DNA of 54,703 bases from Phycisphaeraceae bacterium (GTDB lineage: Bacteria; Planctomycetota; Phycisphaerae; Phycisphaerales; Phycisphaeraceae), in contig JANQFR010000084.1 in NCBI GenBank assembly GCA_028277745.1, forward strand, positions 1 to 54,703, written 5' to 3'. The notes under the pieces are model-generated. The model was not told the origin of the DNA and did no database searches. It saw nothing but the letters and a program-made list of their open reading frames with translations. Positions within the stretch are counted from its first letter, which is position 1, and each line of letters starts with the position of its first letter. The position numbers were made by a program, and so were the translations under genes. Positions 51,531 through 54,703 of this stretch are shown here, piece by piece.

Positions 51531-52088
51531 GTGTCCCGTGCCATCTGTGTGTTCTGTTCGTCCAGCAACCGCGTGGACCCCGCGTATTTCGCGGCCGCCC
51601 GCGACCTCGGCGCCGCCCTCGCCCGCCGGGGCGACACCCTCGTCTGGGGTGGGGGCAAGGTCGGTCTCATGGGCGAGGTCGCCCGCGCCTGCCAGGCCCA
51701 TGGCGGCGGGGTCATCGGCGTCATCCCCGAGTCCATGCAGGATGTCGAGATCGCCTACCACGACGCGGACGAGCTCATCGTCACCCAGACCATGCGCGAG
51801 CGCAAGCAGATCATGGACGAGCGCGCCGACGCCTTCGTCGTGCTCCCCGGCGGGTTCGGCACCCTCGAAGAGCTGGCCGAGATCCTCGTCCTCAAGGTCC
51901 TCAAGTACACCGACCGACCGCTGGTCATCCTCAACATCGACGGCTTCTACGACCCGCTGCACGAGCTGTTCGAGCACTTCATCGAGCACCGCTGCGCCGG
52001 ACCGGAGTACCGCGAGATGTACAGCTTTGTCGATTCGATCGACGCGGTGTTCGAGGCCCTCGATCAGGCGTGGCCAAGCGTCCGCTGA
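51531..52088 (+). CDS. LOG-family nucleoside-monophosphate phosphoribohydrolase
   Basis: A 185-residue 'lysine decarboxylase-like' LOG protein (TIGR00730 type). It contains the two diagnostic motifs GGGKVGLMGEVA and PGGFGTLEEL. Members cleave N6-modified AMP (cytokinin ribotides) or AMP to ribose-5-phosphate and base; bacterial members may act in nucleotide salvage. The start is GTG 51531 with AGGAG 7 bases upstream. Confidence 0.92.
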   Translation: MSRAICVFCSSSNRVDPAYFAAARDLGAALARRGDTLVWGGGKVGLMGEVARACQAHGGGVIGVIPESMQDVEIAYHDADELIVTQTMRERKQIMDERADAFVVLPGGFGTLEELAEILVLKVLKYTDRPLVILNIDGFYDPLHELFEHFIEHRCAGPEYREMYSFVDSIDAVFEALDQAWPSVR

Positions 52089-52105
52089 CGCCCCCCGATC
52101 GCGGC

Positions 52106-52327
52106 TTACGCGATCACATCGACCAGGTTGCCCTTATGCGGCTCGGGGCGGATCACGGGCTGCGCGGTGGTGCGCTCGGAGGACTGTTGCGACAACTCGG
52201 CGGCGCCCTCGAGCAGCTTCAGGGCGGCGTCGCCCTGGGCCCTCTGGGTATCGAGCGTCTTGCGGGCGACGGCGATGCCGACGTCGTAGCCGAGTTGCGA
52301 GTTGGACAGCCCTGAAACGCTGGACAT
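52106..52327 (-). CDS. Small YjfB-like putative motility protein
   Basis: A 73-residue soluble protein. The segment SQLGYDVGIAVARKTLDTQRAQGDAALKLLEGAA resembles the short helical YjfB family (PF14070, 'putative motility protein'), in which a 'q-v-x-x-a-v-x-k-k-a-x-d' pattern is conserved. The C-terminal third is charged and Pro-rich and not recognised. The assignment rests on a short pattern. It is convergent with the LOG gene, 17 bases apart. Confidence 0.55.
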   Translation of the reverse strand: MSSVSGLSNSQLGYDVGIAVARKTLDTQRAQGDAALKLLEGAAELSQQSSERTTAQPVIRPEPHKGNLVDVIA

Positions 52328-52372
52328 GATCGGTTTATCGGCTGCCGCGCGGGGGATGCTTGAATGGGCCCC

Positions 52373-52404
52373 AAGCCGGACCTGAGCGCAGCGAAGGTCC
52401 GGAT
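52373..52404. repeat. Dispersed hairpin repeat after the membrane-protein gene
   Basis: A 32-base copy starting AAGCCGGACCTGAGCG and ending GCGAAGGTCCGGAT, differing by one base from the copy at 33691. The perfect CCGGACCT/AGGTCCGG stem has an 11-base loop. It lies 4 bases past the stop of the minus-strand gene ending at 52409. Confidence 0.8.
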
Positions 52405-52408
52405 AACC

Positions 52409-53482
52409 CTACATCACCGCCTGATCGTCCGGCAACGCCTCGGCGACCCGCAGCCGGCACCGCTCCAGCACCGCGATGATCAGGTTCAGCACCACCCAGC
52501 ACTCGACCGCGAACGGCAGGAACCCCAGCAACCCCAGCACCGGCATCTCGAAGTAACGCAGCGACTCCCAACCGCCCAGAAATGGCAGATGATAGGTCCA
52601 CTTCGCGATCGCCCAGTAGTTCCAGAACTCCCAGAGCAGCCCGCACACCAGCCCGCCGATCATCAGGCTCGCCGTCCGCCCCAGCCGGCCGGCCTGCCAG
52701 TCGCGCAGGATGCTCGGGGCGCCGAGCTTCGCGTTGATCGGGTCGATCAGGTAGATCAGCCCCACCCAGAGCGTCATGCAGCCCAGCGGCTGCTGGGCCA
52801 GCACGGACCACGCGCTGAAGCCCAGCCCGATCGCGCCCGACACCACCAGCAGGCTCTGCCGGCGGATCAGGCACGCGATCGCCGGCCCGGCCAGGAGCAG
52901 GCCCGACGCGATGACGCCGCGGGTCTCCCCCATCGCCCCGCGTCCGAACGCCGGCAGCAGCGCCAGGGTGATCACCGTGATCACCGCCGCCGGGCCGAGC
53001 GTCAGCGCCCACGCCAGGCCCGGCCGACGCAGCCGCCGGACACCCAGCCGCTGGGCCGCCTCGGCCGCGAGAAACATCCCCGGCGAGATCGCGGCGAACG
53101 CGATCAGGTACCCCACCACCCGCCGGCTGAAACCCTCGGGCAGGCCCTCATAACGCCACGCGTCGAGGAAGTAGAAATTCACCCAGTCGAAGTAGCACCA
53201 CACCGGCACGCTGGTCAGCCACGCGACGACAAACCGGTTGGGCCGCAGACGGATCGGGCTGCCCGACCGGGTCCACGCCAGCAGGCCGTCCAGCGTCAGC
53301 AGGTAGCCGACCCAGCACAGCGCGGTCATGTTCACCGCGACCCAGCGCGCCGCGTATCCCAGCGTATCGATGGGGCCGACCGAGTCGTCACGCCGCGACA
53401 CGTCGACGTACAGCAGCGTTTCGCAGGCCGCAATCAGCAGCACGCCGACGATGAAGGTCACAGGCGGGATCAAGCGGCGCAT
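52409..53482 (-). CDS. Multi-pass membrane protein of unknown function
   Basis: A 357-residue protein with about nine hydrophobic helices. The ends of the chain are the most distinctive: near the N-terminus VPVWCYFDWVNFYFLDAW, and near the C-terminus GLLWEFWNYWAIAKWTYHLPF and FEMPVLGLLGFLPFAVECW, rich in Trp, Phe and acidic residues within the membrane. No known transporter or enzyme motif is recognised. It lies just after the TPR gene on the same strand (12 bases apart) and is probably co-transcribed with it. Confidence 0.75.
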   Translation of the reverse strand: MRRLIPPVTFIVGVLLIAACETLLYVDVSRRDDSVGPIDTLGYAARWVAVNMTALCWVGYLLTLDGLLAWTRSGSPIRLRPNRFVVAWLTSVPVWCYFDWVNFYFLDAWRYEGLPEGFSRRVVGYLIAFAAISPGMFLAAEAAQRLGVRRLRRPGLAWALTLGPAAVITVITLALLPAFGRGAMGETRGVIASGLLLAGPAIACLIRRQSLLVVSGAIGLGFSAWSVLAQQPLGCMTLWVGLIYLIDPINAKLGAPSILRDWQAGRLGRTASLMIGGLVCGLLWEFWNYWAIAKWTYHLPFLGGWESLRYFEMPVLGLLGFLPFAVECWVVLNLIIAVLERCRLRVAEALPDDQAVM

Positions 53483-53493
53483 GAACCCGCATC

Positions 53494-54703
53494 CTATCGC
53501 GCGGGCGCTGCGCCGGGCGCGGGGGAGACGGCCTCGAGGAACCGCTGGGCGTCCTCTTCACGCCCGTCGGCGCGCAGCGCAGCGGCATAAACGGCGATCA
53601 CGTCGGCGTGGGCGGCCGGGTCATCGATCGCCTCCCGCACATACGGGCGCAGCGTCTCGATCGCCCGCGACGCCAGGCCCAGCTCGATCTGCGCCGTCGC
53701 CAGTTGCAGGTCGGCCCAGCCCCGGGCGGACGGGTCGATGTCCCGCAGCCGCTCCGCAGCGGTCATGGCCTGCGCCCATTGGTTGCTCGCCATCAAGGCG
53801 TTGATGCTGATCTGCAACGGCTCGGGATTGTCGGGGAAGAGCTCCGCGGCCCGATTGAGCAGCTCTCCGGCCATCACCGGGCGATCCGCCGCCAGTTCGT
53901 AAAGGACGGCCAGCTTCACGACCGGCCAGACGTACGCGTATTGTTTCGCCAGCCGCCGCAGCGCCGCCCGCTGGGCTTGCGGATCGGCGCTCAGCTCCTC
54001 ATCGGCCAGGGCCGCCAGCGCCGCCGTGGCCGCGGCGCGGCGCTCGGCGTCGCCCAGCAGCTCCCGCACGACGCCGCGCGTCGACGGGTCGGGCGTGAAG
54101 CGACGCACCGCCGGCTCCAACCCCGTCAACCACCCCATCGCGTCGAGCGCCAACGCGGCGTCGGCGTCGCCGCGGGCCAGGGCCAGGTCGATCAGCATCC
54201 GTCGGGCGTCCGCGTCCTGCGGGTCGGCGTCGATCGCTTCCGCGAGCAGGGCCTCGGCGTCATCGGCCCGGCCGGCGTCGAGCAGCGCAGCCGCGGTCAG
54301 GCGCAGCCGCTGGGCCTCGGGCAGGCCCAGGCTGTGCAGCAGGCCCAACACCTCCTGCGCTTCGGGGGCCTGGTCGAGCTGATAGAGGTAGCCGCCCAGC
54401 CAGGCGACGGCCTGCGGCGGGGCCGACCCGTCGATCAGCCGCCGGGCGACGGCCAGGGCCGCGTCCGGCTCACCCGCGCGGGCATAACACTGAGCCAGCA
54501 GCAACAGCTCATCGGGCCCGGCCCGGCCGGCGTCGTCGAGCTTGCGCAGGTTGGCGATCGCGCGGGCTCGGTCGCCGCGTTGAGCGAAGAAGCGGGCGGA
54601 GCGCCGCAGCACGTCGGGGTCGTCCGGCGCCTGCTCGAGGGCCAGGTCGTATTGCACGGCCGCGCTGGGGTGCTCGCGCAGCAGTTCGTGAAACGCCGCC
54701 GTG
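53494..54703 (-). CDS. TPR-repeat protein, 5' end outside the window
   Basis: The frame is open to the right edge: upstream of the GTG at 54657 it continues (TAAFHELLREHPSAA) without a stop, so at least 403 residues are present and the start is missing. The protein is an array of tetratricopeptide-like helices (ALEQAPDDPDVLRRSARFFAQRGD; LLAEAIDADPQDADARRMLIDLALARGD; AAELFPDNPEPLQISINALMASNQW), Ala- and Leu-rich. TPR proteins scaffold complexes; the partner is unknown. It is followed by a membrane-protein gene on the same strand. Confidence 0.85.
   Translation of the reverse strand, partial: TAAFHELLREHPSAAVQYDLALEQAPDDPDVLRRSARFFAQRGDRARAIANLRKLDDAGRAGPDELLLLAQCYARAGEPDAALAVARRLIDGSAPPQAVAWLGGYLYQLDQAPEAQEVLGLLHSLGLPEAQRLRLTAAALLDAGRADDAEALLAEAIDADPQDADARRMLIDLALARGDADAALALDAMGWLTGLEPAVRRFTPDPSTRGVVRELLGDAERRAAATAALAALADEELSADPQAQRAALRRLAKQYAYVWPVVKLAVLYELAADRPVMAGELLNRAAELFPDNPEPLQISINALMASNQWAQAMTAAERLRDIDPSARGWADLQLATAQIELGLASRAIETLRPYVREAIDDPAAHADVIAVYAAALRADGREEDAQRFLEAVSPAPGAAPAR

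Noticed and set aside
49583..52315. A long plus-strand open frame opposite the ABC exporter pair
   Set aside because: Both minus-strand frames carry intact Walker and signature motifs; the plus frame has no recognisable domain and also runs through the LOG gene in the wrong frame.

Overview
The window is GC-rich bacterial chromosome and most resembles a Planctomycetota member of the Phycisphaerae type. This is an inference from gene content: three PEP-CTERM proteins, two prepilin-type proteins with an H-x(n)-DG tail motif, two DUF4838 proteins, two FGly sulfatases, a GH10-like and a GH106-like hydrolase, and many LacI regulators beside sugar-degrading genes. No rRNA, tRNA, CRISPR array or replication origin was seen. 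The only mobile-element trace is the start of an IS630-type transposase at the left edge.

Layout. 1-7.7 kb: IS630 fragment; a LacI gene with a DUF4838 protein and a putative C45-like hydrolase, divergent from a sulfatase. 6.9-13.2 kb: minus-strand module LacI, PEP-CTERM protein, prepilin-type protein, GH106-like hydrolase, glutamine-amidotransferase-like protein. 13.4-18.4 kb: LacI, DUF4838 protein and a divergent esterase-like hydrolase. 18.5-22.7 kb: operon of oxidoreductase, LacI, nagB and nagA behind a textbook promoter with an operator in its spacer. 22.7-31.5 kb: a second minus-strand module in the same order as the first (LacI, PEP-CTERM, prepilin-type, beta-helix carbohydrase, GH10-like). 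31.7-36.4 kb: dehydrogenase, GntR/LacI-like hybrid regulator, PEP-CTERM protein, sulfatase. 36.4-40.4 kb: a 36-codon leader ORF, an attenuator-like RNA segment and a heterodimeric ABC exporter. 40.6-42.7 kb: dehydrogenase plus glucarate-dehydratase-like enzyme. From 42.7 kb the content becomes general: ion permease, MFS transporter, nuclease, panB, toxin-antitoxin pair, a second heterodimeric ABC exporter, LOG protein, small YjfB-like protein, a membrane protein and a TPR protein running off the right edge.

How it fits together. The left 42 kb reads as several independently regulated polysaccharide-use modules: secreted hydrolases, sulfatases and esterase feed amino-sugar (nagB/nagA) and acid-sugar (dehydratase) catabolism, and each module carries its own sugar-responsive repressor. 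Palindromic operators can be placed at several of these regulators, which allows specific regulator-target predictions. The recurring regulator / PEP-CTERM / prepilin-type / hydrolase order suggests that surface proteins are dedicated parts of each module. A dispersed hairpin repeat with core CCGGACCT...AGGTCCGG sits just after several genes and has been absorbed into the 3' end of nagA.
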